From Saururus chinensis (lineage: Eukaryota; Streptophyta; Magnoliopsida; Piperales; Saururaceae), in the NCBI GenBank assembly GCA_035235625.1, contig CP141145.1, positions 41,520,668 through 41,584,667 on the forward strand: a DNA stretch of 64,000 nucleotides, written 5' to 3'. The position numbers were made by a program, and so were the translations under genes. Numbering within the stretch: the first letter of the stretch is position 1; each line of letters begins with the position of its first letter. Shown in pieces: positions 33,572 to 44,742 of the stretch. A model generated the notes under the pieces. That model was not told where the DNA came from. It worked only from the letters and a program-made list of their open reading frames with translations, and did no database searches.

Positions 33572-36500
33572 ATGTCTTTAGTGTGTTATGAATCTAATTA
33601 TGTTGATTTTTATCATAATAACACATGGTGGATTGACTCTGGTTATACAATCCATGTTTCTACTGTCATGCAGGGGTTTCTTAATCTAAGGAAACCAAAT
33701 GATGGGGAGCACAACATCTATTCTAGAAATAAGATGTATTCAAAGGTTGAAGGTGTGGGGACATATAGACTTGTTCTCTATACTAGATACACGTTAGATT
33801 TTGAGAGAGTTTTCTATATTCCATGTTTTTTCTAAAAACTTAGTTTCTGTATCAAGACTAGTGCCTCATGGCTTTAATTTTCAGTTTATGAATTCTTCAT
33901 TTCTGATTATTAAAGATTCAATCACCATTGGTTTAGGTTCTTTGATTGATGGATTATATTGTGTCTCTTTGCATGTTTCCTTTGAATAATCTATGATGTC
34001 TATGCAAGGAAGTGTTATTAAAAAAAACTCTTCTATGTTATTGCACAGGCGGTTGGGGCATATCCCCATTGACCACTTAAAGAGATTAGTAAGAGAAGGA
34101 GTTTTAAAAACTATTGACTTTACTGATCTAGAGACATGTATAGACTGCATAAAGGGAAAACAGACTAACAAGTCTTCTAAGGGTGCTAAGAGGCATGATG
34201 AGAAATTAGGCACCATACACACTGATATCTGTGGACCGTTTAGTACTTCATGTCTGAATGGTCAAAGGTATTTCATTACCTTTATAGATGATCATACCTG
34301 ATACATGTATCTTTATCTCTTAAATGAAAAGTCTGAAGCATTTAATGTTTTCAAGACATGTAAGGCAGAGGTAGAGAAATACTGGATTGAGTATCAAAAT
34401 TGTTAGATTAGACAGAGGAGGTTTATACTATGGCAGGTACACAGAGAGTGGACAAAAACCTGGACCATTTGTACAGTTCTTGAAAGAAAATGGTATTGTT
34501 GCACAATACACAGTACCAGGCACACCACAACAAAATGGTGTTATTGAAAGGAGGAACTGTACTTTGATGGATATGGTGAGAAGTATGATCAATAACTCCT
34601 CTCTTCCTCTCAATATGTGGAGTGAAGCCTTAAAGACAGCCGTGTACATTTTAAATCGAGTTCCATCTAAAGTCATTCCTAAAACACCCTTTGAGCTATG
34701 GAATGGATGGAAACCTAGTTTAGATCATGTACATATTTGGGGTTGTCCAGTTGAGGTTATGGTGTACAATCCACTTGAGAAGAACCTTGACCCTAAGACT
34801 GTCAGTGGATTTTTCATTAGCTATGCAGAAAAGTCTAAGGGTTATAGGTTTTATTGTCTATCCCACACTCCTACAGTAGTCGAAGCACGGAATGCACGTT
34901 TTCTTGAGCAAGGCAACTTCCGTGGGAATATTTCCCCTAAACACATTATGTTTGAGGAAATACGGGTTCCAGTTCTTATACCCACATCCGATGGAGGAAC
35001 ACATGCTGCATCACCAATGGTGATTCCAAAGCAGCCTCTCCTTCCTTAACCATCCCCTCAAGAACAAGTTGCTAAAATTCTTATTGCACAGGCACCTCTG
35101 CCTGTTGCTGATATAGGACTTTGAAGGTCCTCAAGAGTAAGGAAACCTGCACTCCCTTCTGACTATGTTGTATACCTCCAGGAGTCTGATGAGAATGTTG
35201 GACTCATTCAAGATCCTATTACATATTCACAGGCCATGTCTGGAGATAACTCTAGTAAATGGTATGATGTCATGCAGGATGAGATAAAATCTTTGGCTGA
35301 TAATCAAGTATGGGATCAAGTAGAGTTACCGCAGGGCACCAGGACTCTTGGCTGCAAATGGCTTTATAAGACTAAATTAGATCCATCTGATAACATTAGC
35401 AGATATAAGACCTGACTTGTAGCCAAATGTTTTCTTCAGAATGATGGTGTTGACTATAATGAAACTTCTCTCGAATTTCTACGAATGATTCATTAAGAGT
35501 TATTTTGGCCCTTGTAGCTCATTTTAACTTGGAGTTGCATCAAATGGATGTCAAGACGGTGTTCTTAAATGAGGATCTTGAGGAGGAGGTATATATGATT
35601 CAGCCTGAAGGATTCACCTCAAATAAAGGAAGTCATCTAGTTTGTAGACTTAAGAAGTCAATATACGGACTGAAACAGGCCTCCCGACAGTGGTATTTAA
35701 AGTTCAACAATGTTATCACTTTATTTGGTTTTAAGGAGAACATTGTTGATCAATGCATATACCTTAAGGTTAGTGGGAGTCATTACACATTTCTAGTCTT
35801 GTATGTTGATGACATTCTACTTTTAAGTAGTGACTTAAGGATGTTGCACGAGACTAAACAGTTTCTTTCTCATAACTTTGACATGAAAGATTTAGGAGAG
35901 GCATCCTGTGTCATAGGGATTGAGATCTATCGTGATAGATCCAGAAGGATCCTTGGGTTGTCTCAACAGGCCTATATAAATAAAGTTCTGAAACGGTTTA
36001 ACATGGAAAATTGCTCACCTAGTGCAGCTCCTATTGTGAAGGGTGACAAATTTAGCTTGTTCTAATGTCCAAATAATTCTTTAGAGTTGGAAAGCATGAA
36101 GGACATTCCTTATTCATCTGTAGTTAGTAGTATGATGTACTTGGAGGTCTGTACAATACTTGATATTGCCTTTGCTATGGGAATGCTGGGTAGATACAAG
36201 AAAAATCCAGGGATGGGTCATTGGAGAGCTACAAAGAAGTTTATGAGGTATCTGCAAGGAACGAAGGATTATATACTTACATACAGATATTCTGATCATT
36301 TAGAACTAGTTGGATACACAGATGCAGACTTTACTGGTTGTGTTAACTCGAAAAAGTCGACATCAGGTTATATTTTCCTTTTGGCAGACAGTGTTGTCTC
36401 TTGGAAAAGTATTAAGCAAACCCTTACAGTGTCGTTGACTATGGAGGCAAAGTTTGCTGCTTATTATGAGGGCACGTCACATACTACTTGGCTGATGAAC

Positions 36501-36745
36501 TTTGTCACAAGACTTATTATTATGGATTCCATATCTAGGCCATTAGAGATGTTCTGTGATAATAGTACTGCTATATTTTTTACGAAGAAAAACAAGAGTG
36601 GAAGTTGAAGTAAACACATCGACATCAAGCATCTTGTTGTTCAGGATCGTGTTAAAGAAGAGACAATTGTTATTGAGCATATAGGTACTGAGCTTATGGT
36701 TGTTGATCCAATGACTAAGGGCTTACCCCCTTCGCTGTTTAAGAG
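33572..36745 (+). pseudogene. Copia pol: protease, integrase, reverse transcriptase, RNase H (broken)
   Basis: Domain order is copia (integrase before RT). Protease 33572-33835: active-site DSG kept in WWIDSGYTIHVS, frame lost near 33830. Integrase 33993-35049: HHCC zinc site (LLHRRLGH..CIDC), catalytic Asp in IHTDICGP and FITFIDDHT, Glu in the GVIERRN motif. RT 35130-36065: DVKTVFLN, KKSIYGLKQASRQWY and YVDDILLL. RNase H 36087-36745: YTDADF, TMEAKF, FCDNST, then SKHIDIKHL. Stops at 34299-34301, 35413-35415 and 36606-36608 are TGA where relatives usually have arginine, consistent with CGA to TGA decay of methylated CpG. Further shifts lie near 34390 and 35490. Confidence 0.92.
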
Positions 36746-37254
36746 TCATGTGGATCGTATGGGTCTTATTAGCTCATCATGCATTTGATTTTTGCTTATG
36801 TACTTCTAGACTTTACTCATTTATCATAGCAGTTACAGTTTCTTTTCTCGTTGTGTCTAATTTTTCAATGCACTTAAGTATGAAAGAGTATTTGCAAAAT
36901 GAGTGGGAGCATGCCTTCACTCATAAATCTATTTTGCCACATATATCACTCAAACAAAATGAATTAGTTGCATTGTGGTACATGGAAGGAAATGTTCTTA
37001 TCTGAGGACATAACCGCCTTGATTCATGCGATTATGACATTTTGTAAGAGTATAAAGTTACCACATACAGTTCGAAGGATATTGTTTTTTTTTAAAAAAT
37101 TGTATGTGTATATGAAAGTTATTTTAAAGTTTCCTATTACCCACTTGGTTATTTTTTCAACTAAAATATTTTTCTCAAATTTAGTTTAATTGAGCTAAGT
37201 GAGAAATTTTATTCTTTCTATAGCTAAATTGAGAAATTGTGTCAAGTAAAAGAA
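36746..37254 (+). other. Copia 3' untranslated region
   Basis: Non-coding between RNase H and the 3' LTR. The bases just before the LTR (AAGTAAAAGAA) are purine-rich and may be the polypurine tract that primes plus-strand synthesis. The 85- and 73-codon frames here are fortuitous. Confidence 0.6.
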
Positions 37255-37600
37255 TGTTGGGCTTTGTTTTGTAATAAAATATAAAGTGGCCCAACTGTCT
37301 CAATTGATACTGTTTTGAGCTTTTATAAAACTGTTTACGTAATAGGCCTGAGTCAGAATATTCATTAAGTTGTTGTTTTAAGTGACAAATCTGAATTATT
37401 GGATGACTTATAAATAGACGGTCATGATTCTAGGCTTTTTAATAGTGATATCCTAGTTTAATTATAAATATACTATTAACCATCATAATTTGATATCTTA
37501 AATAAGATTGATCTTAGCTAAATTTTAAACTAGAAATACTATTATATAATTCTAAAAAAAATTAGCGGAAGAACAAGTTATCTTCATTCTAATAGCTACA
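37255..37600 (+). repeat. Copia 3' LTR
   Basis: Same ends and length as 21818-22163, with many G-to-A and C-to-T differences from it. TATAAATA is kept near 37464. Confidence 0.88.
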
Positions 37601-38049
37601 AATATACTTAAGCTCCTTTATTTAAATTTATCAGTTAATTCTTTACGGATCGATGCTAATTATTTGTGGAACGCCGTGTCATTTGGTAGGCTGCTAACAT
37701 CTTGGTACAAAGCATCTACAAGAGGCCCCAGTCAACATCCAGTTGCCAAATGCCAACGAATCAGCTGCTCGATTCGATTCCTTTGACGTGATGCACTGAG
37801 ACCCGCTGGAAGGCTGAAGATAATCCTTCAATTGAAATGTAAGAAGCGACAGACTTCAGTCCTTCTAAACAGGCAGAGAGGGCTACCGAACATTTAGCAA
37901 CTCAAAGTTAAAAGGAAAATAACGAAATGGCCCTAAGAATTTGGGAATGGTGCATAAAGGACAAAAGGAAGAAGAAAAAGGGAGGGGGGTTACACGAGGG
38001 AATAGGAAGATAATAAATAGAAGAGAGCAATAAAAAGCGAAGAATAAAG
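37601..38049. other. Intergenic DNA
   Basis: Between the copia 3' LTR and a foldback element. No gene was recognised. Confidence 0.4.
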
Positions 38050-38385
38050 TATACTTATACGCCCCTTAACTTTTAGTAAAATATCACTTATACCTTTTAA
38101 TATTTAAAAAATTATATATATACTCTTTACCATTAACAAAATCATTAGTAGTTATTATCAAATAATAAAAATACCCTTATTAACTTCAATATCTCTCCCT
38201 TTTCACATGTTCCCTCACCACACTCACATCAATCATGACCCTCTTAGTTAAATTATTTTTTTAATTTAAAAATAACTATTAACTATTTTATTTAAAATAA
38301 AAAATATATAATTTTTTAAACATTAAAGGTGTAAGTGCAAGTTTGCCCGAAGTCAGAGCAGCGCAAGTGTAATTTAGTAAAAACA
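38050..38385. repeat. Foldback MITE with long terminal inverted repeats
   Basis: The left arm has CTTATACCTTTTAATATT and TTAAAAAATTATATATA. The right arm, reversed, has CTTACACCTTTAATGTTT and TTAAAAAATTATATATT. Arms are roughly 70 bp. Long arms suggest a Mutator-like or similar non-autonomous element; target duplication not resolved. Confidence 0.55.
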
Positions 38386-38782
38386 AAACATTGTTGGGAA
38401 ATATTAGCGTTTCACTCTACTGTGTTTATAGGTAAAACTTAATAACCTTAAACATTAATTGCAGAGACTCTAACCCTTCGACATTGTATGAAACAGGGGT
38501 TTAAATAGCCAGCTTCTAAACATTAATTGCAGATACTCTAACCCTTAAACATTGTATGCCAATGAAAGAGAGTGATCGATTGGATCTAATCTAAGGCGAA
38601 ATCAACCAAATTTACTCTATCGATAATAAGAGAGAAACTAAAACTTTTAACAAATCATTCTTCAAATTGAATACAAATCATATAACAAAAAACAATGGTA
38701 CAAAATCACAAGCACAAAAGCCGGAAAGGGAGGGAATTTATGAGATATTTGACACTATCCCCGCCTACCATTTGGTTTAATT
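38386..38782. other. 3' flank of the GPAT gene
   Basis: Contains a short direct repeat (GCAGAGACTCTAACCCTT near 38461 and GCAGATACTCTAACCCTT near 38530, each following AAACATTAATT). Probably includes the GPAT 3' UTR near 38700-38782. Confidence 0.45.
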
Positions 38783-41022
38783 CTAATGGATTAGGGCCCC
38801 CACGAATGTCCTGAGATGGTTCACGTACGCTGTGGATGTCACGGTCCCGTCGTTGCCCGCAAGCAGCCGGTACTTGTCCTTCCTAGTGAAATTAGTGCAC
38901 TCAAACCCCAGCGTGGTGGCCAGCAGCCGCTGCACGTAGTTGGCCACATCGTAAGGATTCTTGCCGGCCGAGCATGTCGCCTCCACCGGTAACTGGTTCA
39001 AGAAGGTCACCTCATAGACAGGCCTGGGGTTCATGAAGAAGAAGATGGGGTCCATAGCCTTCCACCCCCTGGCTGTTGTCGCATGGAAGAAGCCCACTCT
39101 GTAGTTCATAGCGACAGGCACAATCCGATCAGTCAGTTCTGCGAAGAGTGCACTGAACCTCAACAAGAATGGCTCACGACATGTCGTCCCTTCAGGGCAT
39201 ACGACTAAATCCCCATTGGCCAGCTCTTCCTTAATCCTCTCAGCATCCACTTGCCGGTCCCTGGTCAATCTGACGGTGCGTATCGGCGATAGGATCTCAG
39301 AGAATCTAGAGATGGAGTAGGTGACGGCTGGGACCTTTCGGCCGAGCACGACCGCAAGCACCACCGGGTCCATAAGGGTCCGGTGTGTGCACACGAATAG
39401 AACACCACTGTTTGACCCCGTGGGTGGCGGAGGTGGCCGGCCTCTCACGTTGACCTCGCCGCCAAATACACGAATGGTGTTGGGAATGAACCATATGGGC
39501 AGCATGAGGCCAACCAGCATGCGAATGGCGCAAACCAGTATCCCTATAGGAAGCCAGAGGAGGATGAGGAGCGACATGGACGGGGTTGGGCGGCGCACCA
39601 ACCGACCGTCGTGGAAGATAACCGGGATCGGCCGGATCATCTGGTCGTCCAGCGTGCCTTCGGTGGTAAATGGTGGATGGAGGACTTCCTGCTCTCGTCA
39701 GCAAGTACATGTACCATTGAACATATATCAAATACTACGAAGAGTTTTTCATACAAAAAATATATCTCAAAAGCTAATTCCAACTCTACAATAACGCAAA
39801 AATTATTGACTAGTTGCAGCTTTATTATGCAGAGGTTTAACATTCTGTGGGCCTTTTTCGTCGGAAATTAACTGATGGGATTGGTTGAGCAGATATTGTC
39901 AGTTGTAACGGGCAAGCTAATAGGTAGTAGCTAACCAATCTGAGCGATTCTTCCTACGATAATTCCATTTTATATCTCCTACAGTCCTACCGCAGAAGTT
40001 TGGTTTCATTTACGTGCAAAATGCTGCGGTAGAAATTAGTTACCCTTAAGTATACTGTGGTTCTCCGGGGATGGGAAACGATACAGCTGATATTTGTAAC
40101 CTAAACATATTATTCAAACATGGCTTGATAACTCTCAAACAGGTGATTCTCACAAGAATCGCATTCATTCAGAAGATACGGCTTGCACGAGTGAGCGTTG
40201 CATGAATCGACGGGAAGCTGCCACACTTCTATGTGGCGTGAGTCGAACAAGACGCAACCAAGGGAAGAGCTAGCGTCTTGCGTTCACTGTGTAGACATGC
40301 ACTAGATGCATGACCATTATAGCCTTTAGAACCTTCGGTTATTAACTAAAACATCATTTATGAGCTGAATTCTACTCCATGCAGTTGTGAGCTGAATTCA
40401 CATGATAACATTTTTCCAGAGAAAAAAGTGAACTCACCTTGCAACATGCTCGTAACCATGGCGCGGATGCTTGCCTGCCTAGTCCTAGATCAGCTTGTTC
40501 TTCCTTGAGGTGGGCTCTGATCCGATCCCCGCTCAAAACACTGGCGTCCTTGAGCAATCCAGTTGCGTAGCCGAAGCGGTTGACCTTCAGTTCGCACCCG
40601 ACCACCTTGTCGGCCCTCAAATGCTCTTTCACAAACCTCTCCACCATGACTCTGGGGCACTTGCTCACCACCACCCTCTTGTCATGTGAGTGGAAAACCC
40701 TCCAGGCCTCCATGTTAACATCGTCCATGAAAAACTTAGGCAGAACCGCCCGCGACACCGCCTCAACCTCCTCTATCTTCACCCCGGCCAGGGCCACAAA
40801 TACGGTTAGCCTCAGACCGATGTCCTCGTATCCAAATATGTCGAGGAAGGAAATGATTGGCCACAGCATCAAGAGAAAGGTGAATCGGATTAGTCCCGAG
40901 GCTTCGAAAGCTACCAGCATGAAGTAGGAGAAAAGGTCTGAGTCCTTGAGGAGGGTTCCCTCGAGCTCTGCCAGGACTGATTTCGGGCGTGTGTCTCTTG
41001 AATTCCTGCTGTCTGTAGCCAT
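38783..41022 (-). CDS. GPAT5-like: Glycerol-3-phosphate 2-O-acyltransferase, GPAT5/7 (suberin) type
   Basis: Two exons, 41022-40438 and 39688-38783, with a 749-bp phase-0 GT-AG intron (AAG|GTGAGT donor, GAGAGCAG acceptor), encode 496 residues; Arabidopsis GPAT5 is 502. Land-plant GPATs of this group, at the ER, acylate the sn-2 position of glycerol-3-phosphate with oxygenated acyl chains for cutin or suberin. Acyltransferase block I is CTHRTLMDP (H297, D302), followed by [11 protein letters not shown] (E361) and [10 protein letters not shown] (about 385-394). A hydrophobic stretch spans about 233-261. The N-terminal half is the HAD-phosphatase-like domain, but motif I reads ELEGT (19-23) instead of DLDGT, as in GPAT5/7, so phosphatase activity is not expected and the product would be 2-acyl-lysophosphatidic acid. 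An upstream in-frame ATG (41112) would add 30 residues; 41022 fits the family better. Confidence 0.93.
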
Positions 41023-42678
41023 TGCCTCTACTGGTTTTTTTGCCTTTTTTCCTTTTACTGAGAGTATGTTTCGTTCTTGACGTACACTAGGTTCCACAAG
41101 GATATAAGGCAATGGAATACAAAGAGAGAAAAGAAGATATTGACTAATTCCATAACACGAATGAGGCAGGTTATCTGTTCACAACCACTTTGGGCTCGAA
41201 TTTCTTATTTTCAGGGGGAAGCTGGATAGGGAAGTAACCTCGAATGAACGAAACACAAGAGAAATACGCCACGCTAAGGGGGAAAAACACTCCACTGTTC
41301 GCTTACTAACTTCAACAACTTTGCCCTACTTCTTCTTGTAATATCATCCCGCTTCTTTCACCTAAATATGTGCCTACCAGACGACTCCCCCGGATGTGGT
41401 GAATCAACCTGGGTCCGCTAATTTCTGACACGCCCATGGATCGTGATCCTCGCTTTTACATTAATCCTCTTATTACAAGTCTACTCCGGAGAATACTCAT
41501 CTCCACTTATTGCCATCTATTAATTTAAGAACTTCGCCATTCAAACCCCAATTTTTTTCATGTATCCCTAATTTATTCTTTATTTTAATATTATTTATTA
41601 AAATATTTTATTTTATTATTTTTAAAAATATTATCTCATCTCTTTACTCTATCATTTTTATTCTTTTCTTCTCTAATTTTAGTTGGCGCCAGTGCTGTTT
41701 CAACCATAGGCGGTTGGTCTTATTTTCAATGTAGCCATATTTAATCGGCATTTCCGTGGAGCCAAGCTCTGGCCGATAGAGCCGCATGACTAGATCTAAC
41801 CAATGCTAGCCAGTTGCGCTGTGCAGTCAAGCTTTGGCCAGTTGAGCCACAAGGCTAGATCAGGCCATGTAGCTAGATCTAGCCAACGCTACTGGTTAGC
41901 CACAACGACTTAGTTTGTGGCCCCATAGCCCGGCCGAGTCTAAAAGAGAAAAAAAAAAAAAAAGAAGAAAGAAGAAGAAAAGGTCGCAGTCATCAGAGTC
42001 ATTGCCGGAGCTATAACCATCTTGGAGGGGAAGAGGGTAAGGTGCAGGGATAGTAAGGAAGTGACGGGGAGCTATAGCCACTTTTTTCTCCGTGTCCCCT
42101 TGAAATAGGTGAAAAAGAGATTTTTTTTTAACCTCATTCCCCCGTATTTCCCCCCTTATTTTGCTTATACTTTCTCTACTTCCCGAAACTCCACTCCCTT
42201 TTCTTCTGGCCACAGTGATTTCAACTCCGTCCATAGGCTAGCTACATGGGACAAATCTGGCCTACATGTCGGATTTGGCCATGCTGACTTGCGTGCTAGA
42301 TATAGTTTGTGTGCGGCCATTGGCCGTGTAGACTAGTTTTGTGTTAGATCTGGCCGTGCAAGCCAGATCTGGCCACGGTTCATGACCGCTGCAATTGGAG
42401 ACAAAGTTTCTGCTAAAAAAGAAGGAAAAGTAGAAGAGTGGGATAATTTTTTTTTTTAAATATAAGAAATAAATGAGAAATTCAGAAAAAAAAATAATCT
42501 AAATAGCCGCGTTCTAAAAAAATAAGTCCTTTTTCAGTTTAATTGGGAGATGAACCGAAAAACGAGGGTTCATATAGAACTGTTCATTAATTAAACACTA
42601 GAATGCAACATCACGCGCTAATCATTGGTCCATTACAGTTGACGAACGTTCACCAGCTTTAAGTTCTACACATATGTA
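41023..42678. other. Upstream region of GPAT, with AGATCTGGCC-like words
   Basis: Promoter side of the minus-strand GPAT gene. 41740-41930 and 42235-42385 repeat words such as GCTAGATCTAGCCA and CCAGATCTGGCC, separated by an A-rich purine run (41940-41980) and pyrimidine-rich sequence. No gene was recognised; an old LTR leader is one possibility. Confidence 0.4.
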
Positions 42679-42752
42679 CTCTTGCCGTTTTATATTAATA
42701 ACTTTATTTAATTTTTAAAATAAATTTAAAAGCTAAATGAAAAGCGAGCGAG
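42679..42752. mobile_element. Stowaway-like MITE
   Basis: TA on both sides (42677-42678 and 42753-42754). Ends CTCTTGCCGTTTT and the reverse of AAAAGCGAGCGAG are imperfect inverted repeats. 74 bp with an AT-rich centre. Confidence 0.55.
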
Positions 42753-42754
42753 TA

Positions 42755-44528
42755 TATGTCTAATACTAAATGTGACCTGAGAAATTTACATAGTCAACTG
42801 TAAGCATGGGACAAAATTTTCTTCTTCTTCTTTTTTTAATTTCAACATGGAGATTTGATGGCTCCTGAATTGGGACTTTCTCGGTATCCAATTCACGATT
42901 ATTAATGTGAAGCTGCACTAGCATAGCGGCAGGCGAAGCAATGCCACAAGCACTTGCAAACGAATTGCAACAAGTGGAATGTGATACCAAGCGCACCCAT
43001 GCACTAGCATCACAGTCACCAGCCACTACGCTAGTGACGAGCTAGCGGGTGCGCTTGATCCGGTTATGACCGGCGGGCGTTGCTTCACCAGCTCAGCTCA
43101 TAATGGGGTCCCATGGGTCATTAGGTACGGAAGACATGATTGTCATCAATGAAGAATGAATACTGAACTTCTGTTTAATTTTGCCTGTAATTATCTTTAA
43201 TAAGCGTTGTTTATTTTGCTTGAAACCATTTATGATCAGAAAATGTATAGGAACACCCAAGCTCTGTGGTCCACGAACCACCCTAATTTCTGCATCGCAA
43301 TGAAGTATCCTTCTGGTTGTTTCAAATTGTCATCTATTTCCAATTTCCATTGACCGGGAGCAGCCCATGATTATGGGCTTCTCAAACCTACTTATCAAGC
43401 CCATCCCAACATTGGGCTTAAAACTAATGCGATAAACCAATAGGCAACAGTTTTGGATGTCTGGCGATAGACAAGCTGTTGAAGGGTGGCAAATATAATC
43501 TAAATATGTTGGCAGTAAGCTTTTTTAGATTGGTATCTGGCCTGTATATAATGGGCTCAAAGGCTTGAATGTCGTGCTTGTAATGGCTTCCACAACTGAT
43601 CAGCCTTCTGTTAATTTTTGGCTGCGTTAATGTTGCAGATCTAGCTCTAGCGGTCAAAGCATCTCCCACGAAGCTAGATGACAATTCCAAAGTCACTGTC
43701 GCAAACTCATTCCCTGTAAAACAGGGGCAGCAAACTTGTATTATTGAAGGCCTGGTGACCCTTAGTCCCGACGAAATGCAAATCTACATCTACATGCACG
43801 TGAAAGCTTTATTGATATGCTCTCGCCATTAACTTGCAGGAGGACAACTTGCCGGTTGCATGGATAAGCTTTATATACCTAATACAACCACCATGACAAC
43901 AATCCGTTATCTATCGGCGTAAAATGCCAATAAATGGGTGACATATGATGATGCACGTTATACTAACAGTTTTACAGTCTCCTCTCCATGTTTGAACTAT
44001 ACTCACGACCGGCCGGTGCATCATCAGGGCATAAGTCGTCATGATTCATGAACTTCTGTGCTTCGCAATAGTATTTGCTGCTTCAAGCTTTCAACTTGTA
44101 ATTCAGATGCAGCTGTTCCCTTCGGCAGAGCAAGAGGGCCCTGCCAAGATGTCTACTCTACAGCTACCATGATGACTCACCGCCATATTAGATCAAGGAA
44201 GCATCACGTGGTATTTCAGTCTCTTCGTCGTAATATAACTGGAGTGATGGGCCTATCTGACTCGATCGAAGAGTCCATTAGTGAAAAAATCTGTCAGATT
44301 GATGTGCCAATAGGTAAGCTGTCGATTTTCGGTAATCGACGAGAGGCAAACATTCATCAGTGGCTACGCCGATTATGACTCTTCCTGTGGAGCCATTACC
44401 GCTCTTGCTCCTCCCACTTGCTTCTTCTTAAGAAATCTGTCATATTAATGAGCTTCACTGCCTCTTGCGGTGCTGAGGCCTTACGTAAAATATAAGTATT
44501 TTTTTAATATTTTTATTATATATATATA
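42755..44528. other. Intergenic DNA with two unassigned reading frames
   Basis: After a splice-acceptor-like TGTTGCAG (43631-43638) a plus-strand frame stays open to 43831. Another plus frame spans 44058-44378 (106 codons). Neither resembles a family I recognise. They may be chance frames or remnants of a captured gene. No RNA gene was seen. Confidence 0.25.
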
Positions 44529-44726
44529 GAGTTTCGTTTATACGAGCCTGTTTATGCATGCTAATGTGCGCCTGGGTTTATTCTGCCATCGAATTTATAT
44601 TCAATGTCTTATTAAATTTACAGGACATTTAAATATGTGAATTTGATTGACCGTCGAATATAAATCTGACGGCTTAATAAGCCGGGGCGTATGCCAACAC
44701 ACGTGAGCCTGAGCTCATATTAACTT
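44529..44726. mobile_element. MITE inserted in a (TA)n tract (Micron-like), copy 2
   Basis: About 198 bp between TA runs on both sides (about 44516-44528 and 44727-44742). The left end GTTTATACGAGCCTG pairs loosely with the reverse of the right end GAGCCTGAGCTCATATTAAC. Words such as GAGCC..GAGCTCATAT are shared with 18451-18652. Confidence 0.6.
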
Positions 44727-44742
44727 TATATATATATATATA

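Larger units (their letters stand above)
21818..37600 (+). mobile_element. Ty1/copia retrotransposon split by nested LTR insertions
   Basis: Bounded by two 346-bp LTRs in the same orientation (21818-22163 and 37255-37600, TGTTGGGC..CTACA). Between them, in copia order, are a long leader, gag, protease, integrase, reverse transcriptase and RNase H. Removing the inserted solo LTR (22684-31370) and one CCTGG copy leaves about 7.1 kb. Direct flanks GTTAA (left) and AATAT (right) do not match, so no target duplication is visible. The LTRs differ at roughly 15-20% of sites by eye, mostly G to A and C to T in the 3' copy, which marks an old element. Coding is broken many times. Confidence 0.9.

Noticed and set aside
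21813-37605. Target duplication for the copia element
   Set aside because: Flanking pentamers GTTAA and AATAT do not match; reported as not visible rather than forced.
39321-39794. 157-codon plus-strand frame across GPAT exon 2
   Set aside because: Antisense to the acyltransferase domain, whose motifs are intact on the minus strand.
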